Positions 24,565 through 33,826 are shown, counted from the stretch's first letter. The stretch: 45,102 bases of DNA from JAJZMA01 sp021850405 (GCA_027365835.1 DAHXLU010000017.1:1-45102), one strand, 5' to 3'. A program made the numbers and translations. Notes: a model not told the origin generated them from the sequence alone.

Positions 24565-25634
24565 GTGCTGGGGAAGTATTGCGCCGTAAGCGCCTGAATT
24601 GCGGGCCAGTTGGGCATAAGGGCATCCTGGCCGTCAATGTACTGCCCCTTGAAGTAGGGGGCATAGTTCATCACGATGGTGTGAATGTTCGAGCCGGATA
24701 GCTCAGATGCAAGGGGCAGCATGGCTCCAATCTGGCTGAGGCTCATGTCGGTGGCAAACCCTGTTCCCAGGGCCTTGGCGAGTGTAGGCAGGTCAGCCAC
24801 GCTCAGGGTCTTGGCCTTGTCCTTCAGATCCAGCAGCAGCTCCTGCTGGCGCTGGGAGCGGGCGATGTCCTCCAGAATGTCTCCGTGCCTGGAGCGCACG
24901 TACTGAAGGGCAGTTACACCGGTCATGTACTGCGGTCCAGGGAGGACTGCTACTCTTGCGATGGCGTACGGGTTGTTGCCGGTGAGGTCAGCAGGATAAA
25001 AGTCATCCAGGACTGGAAGCTGGGCTACCATATCCACGCCGTTGAGCTGGTTTACGATATTTACCAGGCCCTCAAGCCCCACCCAGGCCCAGTAGTCCAC
25101 ATGGACATTGAAATCCTGCTCTACGGTGGCAACTGCATTGGCAGCTCCACCGTTGGCGTAGGCCGCATCAATCTTGGCAGACCCACCGCTTGCCAGTGGA
25201 ACCCAGAGATCCCTGGGCAGAGAGAGCATGGTTGCAGAGTGGGTTGCAGGGTCCACCCGAACCAGGATCATGCTCTGGGTAAGTATGTGGTTGGCAACAA
25301 ATTTGGCGTCATTGTCGGATCCCATGAGCAGTACCGTAAATGGCGCACCTGAGGCAGGGAGTGGCTGCTGGGTCGGGCCAGCTTTGGCTGCTACCACCCG
25401 TGATTTGCCAAAGTCCTGTGCCGCGGTCTGCGCGACTGGCAGGAAATAGGCAAAAGCACCGGCCATTCCGGAGATTACAAAGCCAAGAACAATGAGCAGG
25501 CCATTGCGCGTGCGGTGGGGTGGCCGGGGAGGGCGACTCCCTCCTCTGTGGTCCCGTATGCCGGCTCGAACCCGGCTCGGACGGGAAGGCAGTGGTCCTG
25601 GGGACACGCTGCCAGTCTGGTCGAATTTACGCAT
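24561..25634 (-). CDS. LytR-CpsA-Psr (LCP) family cell-wall polymer ligase
   Basis: 357 residues from the ATG at 25634 with GGAAGG upstream. The cytoplasmic tail of about 45 residues is rich in Arg and Pro; a transmembrane helix follows (LLIVLGFVISGMAGAFAYFL). The LCP domain shows FTVLLMGSDNDA, SATMLSLPRDLWVPL with the pyrophosphate-binding Arg, and YVRSRHGDILEDIARSQRQQ with the conserved Arg cluster. These enzymes transfer undecaprenyl-linked glycopolymers onto peptidoglycan on the outer face of the membrane, which supports a Gram-positive-type wall. It is the first gene of a unit with the TolB-like propeller. Confidence 0.92.
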   Translation of the reverse strand: MRKFDQTGSVSPGPLPSRPSRVRAGIRDHRGGSRPPRPPHRTRNGLLIVLGFVISGMAGAFAYFLPVAQTAAQDFGKSRVVAAKAGPTQQPLPASGAPFTVLLMGSDNDAKFVANHILTQSMILVRVDPATHSATMLSLPRDLWVPLASGGSAKIDAAYANGGAANAVATVEQDFNVHVDYWAWVGLEGLVNIVNQLNGVDMVAQLPVLDDFYPADLTGNNPYAIARVAVLPGPQYMTGVTALQYVRSRHGDILEDIARSQRQQELLLDLKDKAKTLSVADLPTLAKALGTGFATDMSLSQIGAMLPLASELSGSNIHTIVMNYAPYFKGQYIDGQDALMPNWPAIQALTAQYFPST

Positions 25635-26010
25635 TATCCTTCCATGGGTGAACTGTTCCAAAGGGGGTGGCCGGGCGGGCGTGACAGCATAAAGCTGGCA
25701 GCTCTCCCATCACTAACTGTAACGGGTCGACAGTGTACCCGGTTTCGCTCCCCTTCGTCCCATGGTCTTTGCAATCTGCAGGCCCGGCTTGCCGGTTAGA
25801 TTCGCAGCTTGTATACAGGAACGTCACAGAAATGTGCCGGCTCCTCCTGTATTCTCTTTTTAAGCATCAGGCGGCTGGGTTGACCACTGCGCAAAGCAGG
25901 GAGCGGGAGGAGCTGTTCGGAGACCAGGGTGGCTTTTCCTGGCCGAGGGGAGCTGGCTGGTTCTGGCATAGATGGGTTCAGGGGCAGTCAGTAGCTTGTG
26001 TGGAGGAGTT
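25635..26010. other. Divergent intergenic region between LCP and TadE-like genes
   Basis: About 375 bp with promoters expected in both directions. On the minus strand TTGGAA-17-GATAAT overlaps the LCP start codon, too close to serve that start. Nothing else is identifiable. Confidence 0.4.
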
Positions 26011-26580
26011 GTGGCGCACCGACAGATTAGGCAAGGGGATGGCCCGAGAGCGAGGCAAAGATCCGGCCAGGCTATGGTCGAGATGGCGTTTGTCTTCCCC
26101 CTTTTCCTTGTGGTACTTTTTGCTGCGGTTGACACTGCACTCTGGTGCATAGAGACCAATGCAGCGGTGGCGGCTGCGGAGGCAGGGGTCCGGGTTGCCG
26201 TAGCGTCCTATCAGGATCCTTATACCCTCAATCATCGCACCAATCAGCCGCAAACCCCCACGGCCAGTCAGGTGCAGAAAGTGATCCAGCCGCTCCTGCA
26301 GGGGGCAATGTTTGGAGTGCACTCCTATCCGCCTCAGCCACCCACAGGCTGCCCTAGCAGCATCCCGGCCGGGACGATCTACGTGTGTGTTTCCAGTAAC
26401 CCTCATGGGCCTATTGTGGGCATCAAGCCACCTGACAGCGGGGTAAGAATGACGATGGTGACTTGTCAGGTCGAGGGGACTGTGCCCACCCTGATCCCCC
26501 CAATTTTTCAGCTTGCCAGTTTTTCCGAGTTTCATATGAATGTGGGGGCAACGAGTGCAGCGTTGACGTTTGCTCCGTGA
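26011..26580 (+). CDS. TadE-like pseudopilin
   Basis: 189 residues from a GTG at 26011 directly after GGAGGAGTT; an ATG at 25972 is in frame but lacks this signal. The TadE signature is clear: RQRSGQAMVEMAFVFPLFLVVLFAAVDTALW, i.e. a G-Q-x-x-V-E motif followed by one hydrophobic helix, then ETNAAVAAAEAGVRVAVASY. The remainder, with a Cys pair in GCPSSIPAGTIYVCV, would be outside the cell. TadE proteins act in assembly of Flp-type pili. The gene overlaps the next TadE-like gene (GTGA). Confidence 0.85.
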   Translation: MAHRQIRQGDGPRARQRSGQAMVEMAFVFPLFLVVLFAAVDTALWCIETNAAVAAAEAGVRVAVASYQDPYTLNHRTNQPQTPTASQVQKVIQPLLQGAMFGVHSYPPQPPTGCPSSIPAGTIYVCVSSNPHGPIVGIKPPDSGVRMTMVTCQVEGTVPTLIPPIFQLASFSEFHMNVGATSAALTFAP

Positions 26581-27062
26581 GGCGGCGCAGTACGGCAAGC
26601 CAGGGCGGGCAGGCAGTGCTGGAGACAGCGATTTTGCTGCCCATACTCTTCTGGATGATAGGGGGGTTTGTCGCACTCATGTTGCAGGTGCAGGCACAGC
26701 AGGAGATTGATACGGCCACAACCCTTGCGACTGAGGCCACTTTTCAGAATGATCTGGGGGTTGGCACAGGAACGTGTCCTGCAACTGCTGGAGTGACGCT
26801 TTTTAGCTCCCTTGCCAATCCAGCGGAATGTGCAACTTTCTCAGGTACCATGCAGTTTTATCCGCATTTTTTTTCCCATGTGATTTTTCTATGCGCAGGA
26901 AATTACCTCAACGGACGTAGCGGTTCACTTACGGGCAATGTCACATGTAATGCATCCGGGCAGGTACTTATCTCTGCTACGCCTGTATCGTGGGCGCAGT
27001 TCTTTGGCAATCCTACCGTGAGGGCCGAAGCTACTTCGCAAACACCGCCTATTAGGCAATGA
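26577..27062 (+). CDS. TadE-like pseudopilin, second copy
   Basis: 161 residues from the GTG at 26577, which overlaps the preceding stop codon (GTGA); the frame upstream of that is antisense-like and without a ribosome-binding site. SQGGQAVLETAILLPILFWMIGGF has the same G-Q-A-x-x-E plus helix arrangement, followed by an outer domain with four Cys (GTCPAT, PAECATF, LCAGNY, VTCNAS). Translational coupling means both pseudopilins are made in similar amounts. No pilus ATPase or secretin is in the window, so the export machinery must be encoded elsewhere. Confidence 0.85.
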   Translation: MRRRSTASQGGQAVLETAILLPILFWMIGGFVALMLQVQAQQEIDTATTLATEATFQNDLGVGTGTCPATAGVTLFSSLANPAECATFSGTMQFYPHFFSHVIFLCAGNYLNGRSGSLTGNVTCNASGQVLISATPVSWAQFFGNPTVRAEATSQTPPIRQ

Positions 27063-27078
27063 GGATTGGGGGAATGAA

Positions 27079-27618
27079 ATGGCGGTAGTCATAGTTGGGC
27101 GTGGAAAGCGCAAGAAGAAGTTGCATGGCCAGCGCGCCCAGACCCTTATTGCGTTTGCGCTGGCGTTCGCCCTTTTCCTTATGGCTCTTTTTATTGTCGT
27201 TGTGGATCTGGCCGCTAATTTTGTGTACTACACCAGGGCGCAGTCTGCTGCAGAGATAGGGTCACAGGCCGGGGCGAACGACATAAATCCAAGCTCGATA
27301 TTTACCAGTGCACAACCGCAAATAGATACGCGCACTTACCAGGGATATTGCACGAAGTATGCGATGCAGGAGGCTCTTTCCAATCGCGCTGTGACAGTCG
27401 CTGCAGCCTGTACGCTTGCAAAGGGCGGCCCGCCCCCGGGTTGTTCTGCCAACCCAACTCCGATCCCTGGTTATCTCCTCAACTATACGGTTGAAGCATG
27501 TGTCACCATCACCTTTCCGCTTCCCATTCCCCTGCCACCCTTTGCGTCAAAGGCAACTGTGCATGCCCTTTTTGATGCTGTGGCTGTTCCGGGAACTACA
27601 GTCCCGCAGGCTCCGTAG
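27079..27618 (+). CDS. TadE/TadG-like pilus-assembly protein
   Basis: 179 residues from an ATG five bases after GGGGGA, 16 bp behind the second TadE-like gene. A strongly basic N-terminus (GRGKRKKKLHGQRAQ) precedes one helix (LIAFALAFALFLMALFIVVVDLA) and then YYTRAQSAAEIGSQAGA, a pattern shared by TadG-type and related pseudopilins. The G-Q-R-A-Q-T motif replaces G-Q-x-x-V-E, so the Glu is absent. The outer part is Pro-rich with four Cys. Third gene of the pseudopilin operon. Confidence 0.75.
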   Translation: MAVVIVGRGKRKKKLHGQRAQTLIAFALAFALFLMALFIVVVDLAANFVYYTRAQSAAEIGSQAGANDINPSSIFTSAQPQIDTRTYQGYCTKYAMQEALSNRAVTVAAACTLAKGGPPPGCSANPTPIPGYLLNYTVEACVTITFPLPIPLPPFASKATVHALFDAVAVPGTTVPQAP

Positions 27619-27880
27619 CTCGATCCTTGCCGGTGTGTCGCAGACTGGGCGTAGCTGTTCAGCAGGACACTGGACAGGGGGCCAGCTGGGAGGTGCGGAT
27701 GGAGGGCAGGCAAGGGGCCGGTATGCCGCGGTCGCAACGCATCGGGCAATGACGCAGCGCTACAAAGGGGCAGGATGTCTGCAGCACCTGCTGGCGCTCC
27801 CTTGATTTTTTGTCTCGGATTGGCAACAGCGGTTTAACGAGGGGCGCAGTCTGATTGCAGCCAGTTCATTTCGGGTTACT

Positions 27881-28891
27881 ATGGCTGCTATGAAGCTCTC
27901 GCGGGGCAGGCTCGAAAAGGTGTGGCGTTCCCCCTGGACCAGAATCCTGGGAACAGTCGTTGGGCTGCTGGTTGTGGCCCACAGCATCAATCTTGGGAGG
28001 ACTGTGAGTGGGCTGGTCTCAGCAGACCCGGTCTGGGTCGTCGTAGGGGTTGCCTTTACAGCACTTACCGTGTTTGCCTCGGTGGGAGAGTGGGGGTTCC
28101 TGGTGCGGGCTGGGGGCCACAAGCTCACCTGGCGGGCGCTCACGAGCTGGTATTTTCAGGGGCTCTTTGTCGGGCAGATATTTCCGGCCGCTATTGGCGG
28201 AGATGCCATGCGGGCGGTGGAGCTGGGCAAGGTGACTGGACCAGGCAGGGCGCTTGCCTCCCTGGCTGGCAGCAGGATGGCAGGCACCCTCGGGATGGCG
28301 GCCTGGGGGCTTGCTGGTGCGTTTGTTCTTCGGGGATGGCTTGGGTCTGCAGGGATAATCGGGGCGGCCCTTTTTCTGGTGGGCATGCTCATCGCATGGC
28401 TGGCAGCACTCAATGCCGACACTGTTGTCCAGAGGATAGGCAATTCAAGCCTGCTGCACCGGGTGGCGAGGATGCTGGCACCCTTTACCGGAGCATTCGG
28501 TGACTACCGGCACAAGCCCAGAGCGATAGCGTTAAGCCTGCTTGTCGGCGGAGCAGGGTGGGGGCTCAACCTGCTTGCCATGGAAGTGTTCGGGCGCGCG
28601 CTGGGCATGCAGGTGAACTGGCTGGTCTTCGCAGTTGCGATCCCTATCTCCCTGGTGGCAACCCTTTCTCCTGTGACATTCAACGGCATCGGCATCCGGG
28701 AAGGACTGCTGGTAGCCCTTCTCACCCATGTGGGAGTTACAGCTGCCAAAGCTGCCGCATTCGCCATCTTTGTGGATTTCCAGATGATCCCGTTTGCAAT
28801 GCTGGGCGGGATAGTCTGGATGCTCCACCGCAGGGCGCACCAGGATCCCGCGCTGGCCCCAGCCCCTGTCGCGCTTCCCGTACGCCGGTAG
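27881..28891 (+). CDS. Flippase-like integral membrane protein (UPF0104/LPG-synthase TM family)
   Basis: 336 residues from the ATG at 27881; an ATG at 27890 is equally possible and has TACTAT seven bases before it. About eight transmembrane helices are seen. The family hallmarks are the FQGLFVGQIFPAAIGGDAMRAVEL stretch near 98-115 and PVTFNGIGIREGLLVALL near 265-280. Relatives include AglD/YbhN and the membrane half of lysyl-phosphatidylglycerol synthase; they move or modify lipid-linked substrates, which fits the nearby LCP gene. No aminoacyl-transferase domain is attached. C-terminal residues 315-336 are a Pro/Ala-rich tail. Confidence 0.85.
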   Translation: MAAMKLSRGRLEKVWRSPWTRILGTVVGLLVVAHSINLGRTVSGLVSADPVWVVVGVAFTALTVFASVGEWGFLVRAGGHKLTWRALTSWYFQGLFVGQIFPAAIGGDAMRAVELGKVTGPGRALASLAGSRMAGTLGMAAWGLAGAFVLRGWLGSAGIIGAALFLVGMLIAWLAALNADTVVQRIGNSSLLHRVARMLAPFTGAFGDYRHKPRAIALSLLVGGAGWGLNLLAMEVFGRALGMQVNWLVFAVAIPISLVATLSPVTFNGIGIREGLLVALLTHVGVTAAKAAAFAIFVDFQMIPFAMLGGIVWMLHRRAHQDPALAPAPVALPVRR

Positions 28892-28976
28892 AACAGCCAG
28901 GAGGACTATCCCCCCTGGTTGCCATAGCCCGCTGATGGACCGGCGCACGTTGCTGTGCGGGGGTCCTGGCGCTCAC

Positions 28977-29684
28977 TTAGAAGGAGAAAGGCCCCTCCAT
29001 GGCGCTGACTCTCCTGATTCTTCCCACCCTGGGGGATCCAGACCGGCACTGAGGCGCCTTTCCGAGCTGTCTGCGTGGCAATGCAACTTCGGTAAGGAAT
29101 CGCCGTTCCATACTACCTGGGATTGTTTTCTGCATCCAGTTGCTGAACTGCTCTGAGGGAGCGCGTACGGCTAGAGCTACGAGTGCGAAGAAAAGTTTGC
29201 CCGTGGCCTCCGCATCGCTTGGGGCGCGATGGGGCTGGGTATGGCGGATATTGAACTGTTTTGCCAGTGCGACAAGGGAGTAATGAGGGGTGTTCACCAG
29301 GAGGCGGGAGAGCGTGTGCGTATCGTAGAGAAACCGGCTCTTCCCAAAGGCCAGAGGCTGGCTGCGGCTGCAAAAGGCCTTGTCGAAGTTTCCTGAATGG
29401 CCAATCAGGGTTGCTCCTTCACAGAAACGGGCCAGTGCTGCTACTGCATCCTTCTCGCAGGGAGCGCCAGCGACATCTGCGCTGGTTATATGGCACAGCT
29501 CCTGCACAAACCTTGGGATGGGAACAGACGGGTCCACAAAGGTTTCGAACCGCGAGATGACCTTGCCTCCAGTGGTAAAGCGGGTAGCCCCTATCTGGAT
29601 GATCCGGTCCAGCTCGGCTCGAAGGCCAGTGGTTTCGATGTCGAAGGCAACAAACTGCTCTCCGCCCCGGGCTGCTGGTCTCAT
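28977..29684 (-). CDS. DnaQ-type 3'-5' exonuclease (DEDDh)
   Basis: 235 residues; GGAG lies five bases before the ATG. The three exonuclease motifs are FVAFDIETTGL (Asp15, Glu17), GHSGNFDKAF (Asp101) and HRAPSDAEAT (His152, Asp157), i.e. the DEDDh type used by DNA polymerase III epsilon and many stand-alone nucleases. The last 55 residues form a basic tail with no known domain. Function in proofreading or DNA/RNA trimming is likely, but which one cannot be told. Note that motif II has S-G-N-F-D where N-x-x-F-D is commoner. Confidence 0.85.
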   Translation of the reverse strand: MRPAARGGEQFVAFDIETTGLRAELDRIIQIGATRFTTGGKVISRFETFVDPSVPIPRFVQELCHITSADVAGAPCEKDAVAALARFCEGATLIGHSGNFDKAFCSRSQPLAFGKSRFLYDTHTLSRLLVNTPHYSLVALAKQFNIRHTQPHRAPSDAEATGKLFFALVALAVRAPSEQFSNWMQKTIPGSMERRFLTEVALPRRQLGKAPQCRSGSPRVGRIRRVSAMEGPFSF

Positions 29685-29873
29685 CTCTTCTCCAGGCTGG
29701 GTGCTGCCCCATCGCTGGGTACATGCACAAGTTCCCGTAGGTCAGGGCCCATCTGCCTGCCTGCTCCAGAATATAGGGCACTGGTGCGGACAGCTGCACG
29801 GACATTGTTGAACACTGCTCCCTGTGCCCGTGGTCTGGCAGGTGGCAGCAGCAGCTTTGGGGCACGGAGCAAG

Positions 29874-29907
29874 AAAAAAGGGCCCGCGGTGCAGGTGTGC
29901 GGACCCT
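29874..29907 (-). terminator. Rho-independent terminator of the S53 peptidase gene
   Basis: On the minus strand AGGGTCCGC and GCGGGCCCT form a 9-bp stem (one G-T pair) around an 11-nt loop, followed by TTTTTT. It lies about 40 bp after the peptidase stop and before the exonuclease gene. Confidence 0.88.
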
Positions 29908-29947
29908 CTTTCCTAATGTAACCTAAAACCGGCGCTGGCCGGCTTGC

Positions 29948-31609
29948 CTAAAAGCCCAGGCCAGTATCGCCTCCCCTGGCAGGACCGGTGGGTCCGCTCG
30001 GCCCCTTGGGCCGCTTGCCCTTCAGTCCCAGCACCTTGCGGAATGAAAGGATAAGTTGCTCTACGTTGGGAGTGCCTACACCACAGCAGGCATTGTACAG
30101 GTTGCCTGGCTTGGCAGAATAGGCACCATTGTTGCCCTGCGTTACCGGGTTTGTGGCCCTGCTCTTGGATGCTGCCCACTGGTACAGCATGGAGTTGGGG
30201 TTTCCCATTCTGGCACCAGTGACTGCGTTTATGGCAGCGATGGCTGCTGCCCAGAGGGGGGCTGCCGCAGAGGTCCCGCCGTAAACCTGCGTCTGGCCAT
30301 CTACCTGGACAGGATATCCGTACGCTGGGTCAGCACTTGCTGCCACATCCGGCACACACCTGCCCGGTTTCTGGGTATCGACATTTACGGGCAGGTCCGG
30401 GATGACTTTCTGGAAGCCTGGGACCGGGAAGATGGTCGCAACTCCCCCACCCGTTCCTTCAATGGGTCCACTCATCCAGACGGGCTCGGAATTTGGCATT
30501 GCACTGGTACCGCCCGCCCCCGTTGCGTATTCCAGGGAGGCTGGGAGATCCACGTGCTGCTTGCCGTCATTTACTCCGTCGGTGGAGCCGTTATCCCCTG
30601 AGGCCGCTGTTACGGCAACGCCTAGTGCAGATGCCGCCTGAAGGGCCTGATGCATGACCCGGATTCCGCCTGTGCTCCAGTCGCAATCGGGCGCGCCCCA
30701 GCTGATGCTGAGTGCGTCTGGCAGCTTTCCGGTCTCTGACCAGATGTAATGCGTGGCAGCCAGCACAATGTTTGCAAACCCCTGTTCTGTATTGGCTCCA
30801 AATGCCCCAAGAAGGGCTATCCCTGGGGCCACTCCACCAGCAACATCAATATCAAGGGCCACCTCTCCATCCGGACCGATAGGGTCACCGGTTGGAGCAT
30901 TGGTAGCCCCATTGGTGCCAATCGGAGTAAGCATGTTGGGCGGTGTTGTGCCCTGGTTCTGGAAATATGTCGCTATGTCAGCTGCGTTGTAGCCGCCGCC
31001 CAGTTCGATCAGGGCGACCAGTGACTTGCTGTAGTCGAGACCTTGAGGGAACTTGTAACGCTTTGCGATGCTTGCCGGTGAATTGGCGGCACGGGGTTTT
31101 GCAACTCCCTTTCGGATATGTGGGGTTGCAAAAGGCCGGTTGTCGAGCCCCAGCACTGCCGTAACCACTCCATCCAGATGGCTCGGGATTCGGGCTGCTC
31201 CCTTGTGACTCTGGTAGATTGCCACCTGTCTTGAGTCCCGATAGTCATCAAGCTGGACCCCAAAAGCAGCCTCCAGATCCCGTGCGCGGCCCTCAACGGT
31301 TACCAGACGCTTGGCAGCGCTAGCCTCGAGCACCTCGAGCCCATAGCTGTCGGCAAATGCATGAACGCTCTCCAGGTCCTCGGCAGAGGCGCCGAACTGG
31401 TCCACATAGCTGTCGTGGTCCAGATGGTCGCGTTCCTTCTTTTCGTAGATGCTCTCATTTACATCATCCAGGTTTTCTTTTGTACGAGGATTGGGGCGAA
31501 CGTATACAGTGACCTGGATACGCTGGTCGGGAGAGGTGCGGCCCAGCCGCTGGCCCCGGGGTTGTGGGTGCTCGCTGCCATCCAGTACGACGGTGGTCTT
31601 GTCAGCCAT
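29948..31609 (-). CDS. S53 family serine-carboxyl peptidase (kumamolisin/sedolisin type)
   Basis: 553 residues; AAGGAGA lies before the ATG. Residues 1-165 are the activation propeptide (VTVYVRPNPR, VHAFADSYGLEV, LEAAFGVQLDDY). The catalytic domain has Glu249 and Asp253 in GPDGEVALDIDV, the oxyanion Asp339 in AASGDNGSTDG and the nucleophile Ser447 in YGGTSAAAPLWAA. No signal peptide is visible, as in kumamolisin-type relatives. The last 25 residues are glycine/proline-rich (PKGPSGPTGPARGG), collagen-like. Enzymes of this family work at acidic pH, often outside the cell, suggesting an acid-tolerant organism; the export route is unclear. It ends at a clear terminator. Confidence 0.93.
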   Translation of the reverse strand: MADKTTVVLDGSEHPQPRGQRLGRTSPDQRIQVTVYVRPNPRTKENLDDVNESIYEKKERDHLDHDSYVDQFGASAEDLESVHAFADSYGLEVLEASAAKRLVTVEGRARDLEAAFGVQLDDYRDSRQVAIYQSHKGAARIPSHLDGVVTAVLGLDNRPFATPHIRKGVAKPRAANSPASIAKRYKFPQGLDYSKSLVALIELGGGYNAADIATYFQNQGTTPPNMLTPIGTNGATNAPTGDPIGPDGEVALDIDVAGGVAPGIALLGAFGANTEQGFANIVLAATHYIWSETGKLPDALSISWGAPDCDWSTGGIRVMHQALQAASALGVAVTAASGDNGSTDGVNDGKQHVDLPASLEYATGAGGTSAMPNSEPVWMSGPIEGTGGGVATIFPVPGFQKVIPDLPVNVDTQKPGRCVPDVAASADPAYGYPVQVDGQTQVYGGTSAAAPLWAAAIAAINAVTGARMGNPNSMLYQWAASKSRATNPVTQGNNGAYSAKPGNLYNACCGVGTPNVEQLILSFRKVLGLKGKRPKGPSGPTGPARGGDTGLGF

Positions 31610-31838
31610 TTGGATCTCCTTGGATGCTGGTCGCTTCGTCTTATCCTTCTTGTTGTGTCAGGGGAAGGCGTCGCGACGCTGGTCCATTGCCTTTAACCCC
31701 TGCTGTATGTTTGCACGAATGAGGGTGCTTTTCGTTACTGCTGGGCATTTTGTCCGCGTTTTGTCCGCCCTGATGCGAGAACCGGGCCTGGCCACCACCG
31801 GGCCGGCCACAACCAGAGTGCGAGAAACCATGGGCTCC

Positions 31839-33794
31839 CTACCCAGTCCTGTCGCCGGCGGGATGGGTCAGCTGTCGCAGGGCCAAAAGCGCCTGCGGGT
31901 TTTCCAGGGATGAGACATCCCCAGCCTCCTGACCCAGATAGGCTGAGCGTATCAGGCGTCGCAGCACCTTGGCATTTCTGGTTTTGGGCAGCTCTGGCAC
32001 AATCTCGACCGCATGGGGTCGTAGCGGCTTTCCCAGCTGACTGGCTACCAGATCGCCGATGGACTCCCGCAGGGCCATGGTATCGGTGTGCCCTTGCGCA
32101 AGCACGGCAAAGACAGCCAGTGCTTCCCCGCTAAGTGCGTCAGGCACCCCTATGGCAGCTGCCTCGGCAACTGCTGGATGGGATACCACTACCGATTCCA
32201 CTTCTGCCGGGCCGACCCGCTTGCCAGCCACCTTTATGGTGTCGTCGCTTCGTCCGCGGATGTACCAGAGGCCATCTGCATCTATCTCGGCCCAGTCGCC
32301 GTGTTGCCATATACCAGGCCACCGGCTCCAGTAGGTCTCCAGATAGCGTTCAGTGTCCTGCCAGAATCCATGTGTCATGCCCGGCCAGGGTCCACGCACG
32401 ACCAGCTCTCCAACCTCCCCCACCACAGGGATACCAGAGTCATTGAAAACGGCTGCATCCATGCCGGCAACCGGACCGCTGAATGAGCAGGGGGCAAGCG
32501 GCGTAAGCAGGTTGCCCCCCAGAATCCCGCCGCTTACCTCTGTCCCACCGGAATAGTTGATGATGGGGCAGCGTCCAGCGCCAACCACATGCATGAACCA
32601 GTTCCATGGTTCAGGATTCCATGGCTCTCCGCTTGAGCCCAGGATCCGCAGGGCACCAAGGTCGTGCCTTGCGGGAAGGTCATCCCCATGGCGCATCAGG
32701 CTGCGGATAACGGTAGGCGCTATCCCGAGCGTGGTGACGGAATGCCTGCTGCATACATCCCACATGCGGTCTGGGCCGGGATAGTCTGGGACCCCATCAA
32801 AGAGGACCAGAGTCGCCCCATGGATAAGGACTCCACAGATGGCCCAGGGCCCCATCATCCAGCCGATGTCGGTGTACCAGAGAAAGCGCTCGTCCGGACG
32901 GGTGTCGAAGCAGTGCGCCATATCCTGCGCTGCCTTGAAGGGGAAACCAGCGTGTGAGTGGACGGTTGCTTTCGGTTTTCCCGTCGTTCCGCTGGTGTAG
33001 ATCAGCATGAATGGCAGGCTGGCATCTGCGAGAAGTGGCTCAGCGGCTTCCTGTATGGCCGCCATCCCTTCCTGATAGCTGTGTTCGCCCTTGCCGGGGT
33101 CTATCTTTCCGGCCCCCTGCTGTACAACCAGCAGGGTGGCGAGTGAGGGCAGCGCCGCTGCCGCCTGCCGGGCGACTGCAAGGGCATCCACCCATTTGCC
33201 CCGGCGGGTAAAACCATCCACGGTGGCCAGTATCGTTGCTCCACAATCACTCAGGCGGGATTCAATGGCAGCTGCGCCATAGCCGCTAAAGAGTGGGCAG
33301 ACAATGGCGCCGATCCGCGCACACGCCAGAAAGACAATTACTGTCTCAGGGATCATGGGCATAAATAGCCCTATCCGGGTGCCTTCCTTGGCACCGAGCT
33401 TGAGCAGCAGGGATGCACAGTGGCTTACCTGCTGCCCCAACTCGGAATAGTTAAGACTCCTCCGGGTGCCGTCTTCGCCTTCGAATGAGATTGCTTCCTT
33501 GTAGGGCTGCCTGCGGGCATGCCGGTCTACTGCCAGATAGCTGAGATTGGTCTTTGCACCCCGCCAGAAATGTGGGAATGCAGGACCATCTGTCATGTCG
33601 AGAATTTCATCGGGTTTACGGGTCCAGTCGAAGCCGATGTCCTCTGCTGCTGCCTCCCAGAAGGTTTGTGGGTGCTTTCGGGAGAGCAGCTGGAGTGCAG
33701 CAAAATCCGTACAGTCCAGCGTCTGCATGAAGTGGAAGAGTTTGCTGTTCCGGGTCATTTCACTGGTAGGGGTCCATATGGGCGGACGGGTCAT
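31839..33794 (-). CDS. AMP-forming acyl-CoA synthetase (acetyl-CoA synthetase-like)
   Basis: 651 residues with AGGAGGAGA before the ATG. The adenylate-forming motifs are complete: YTSGTTGKPKATVHSH near 263, WYTDIGWMMGP, NYSGGTEVSGG, WQHGDWAEIDADGLWYIRGR, DTIKVAGKRVGPAEVE, and the C-terminal PKTRNAKVLRR with the adenylation Lys. The N-terminus with FWEAAAEDIGFDWTRKP and the overall length match acetyl-, propionyl- or acetoacetyl-CoA synthetases rather than long-chain enzymes. It activates a short organic acid with ATP and CoA in the cytoplasm; the acid is not determined by what I see. It lies 33 bp downstream of the SPL-like gene in the reverse reading order. Confidence 0.88.
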   Translation of the reverse strand: MTRPPIWTPTSEMTRNSKLFHFMQTLDCTDFAALQLLSRKHPQTFWEAAAEDIGFDWTRKPDEILDMTDGPAFPHFWRGAKTNLSYLAVDRHARRQPYKEAISFEGEDGTRRSLNYSELGQQVSHCASLLLKLGAKEGTRIGLFMPMIPETVIVFLACARIGAIVCPLFSGYGAAAIESRLSDCGATILATVDGFTRRGKWVDALAVARQAAAALPSLATLLVVQQGAGKIDPGKGEHSYQEGMAAIQEAAEPLLADASLPFMLIYTSGTTGKPKATVHSHAGFPFKAAQDMAHCFDTRPDERFLWYTDIGWMMGPWAICGVLIHGATLVLFDGVPDYPGPDRMWDVCSRHSVTTLGIAPTVIRSLMRHGDDLPARHDLGALRILGSSGEPWNPEPWNWFMHVVGAGRCPIINYSGGTEVSGGILGGNLLTPLAPCSFSGPVAGMDAAVFNDSGIPVVGEVGELVVRGPWPGMTHGFWQDTERYLETYWSRWPGIWQHGDWAEIDADGLWYIRGRSDDTIKVAGKRVGPAEVESVVVSHPAVAEAAAIGVPDALSGEALAVFAVLAQGHTDTMALRESIGDLVASQLGKPLRPHAVEIVPELPKTRNAKVLRRLIRSAYLGQEAGDVSSLENPQALLALRQLTHPAGDRTG

Positions 33795-33826
33795 GGGGTG
33801 TCTCCTCCTGGCCCGTCTGGACGGCT

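Noticed and set aside
24685..24720. tRNA-like string GCCGGATAGCTCAGATG
   Set aside because: It lies inside the LCP gene and no matching acceptor, anticodon or T arm follows.
25633..25661. TTGGAA-17-GATAAT promoter on the minus strand
   Set aside because: The -10 box overlaps the LCP start codon, and GGAAGG there already serves as ribosome-binding site; the transcript would start inside the gene.
29681..29872. 63-codon minus-strand frame overlapping the DnaQ-type gene by ATGA
   Set aside because: Its only start is a TTG in the T run of the peptidase terminator, without a ribosome-binding site.
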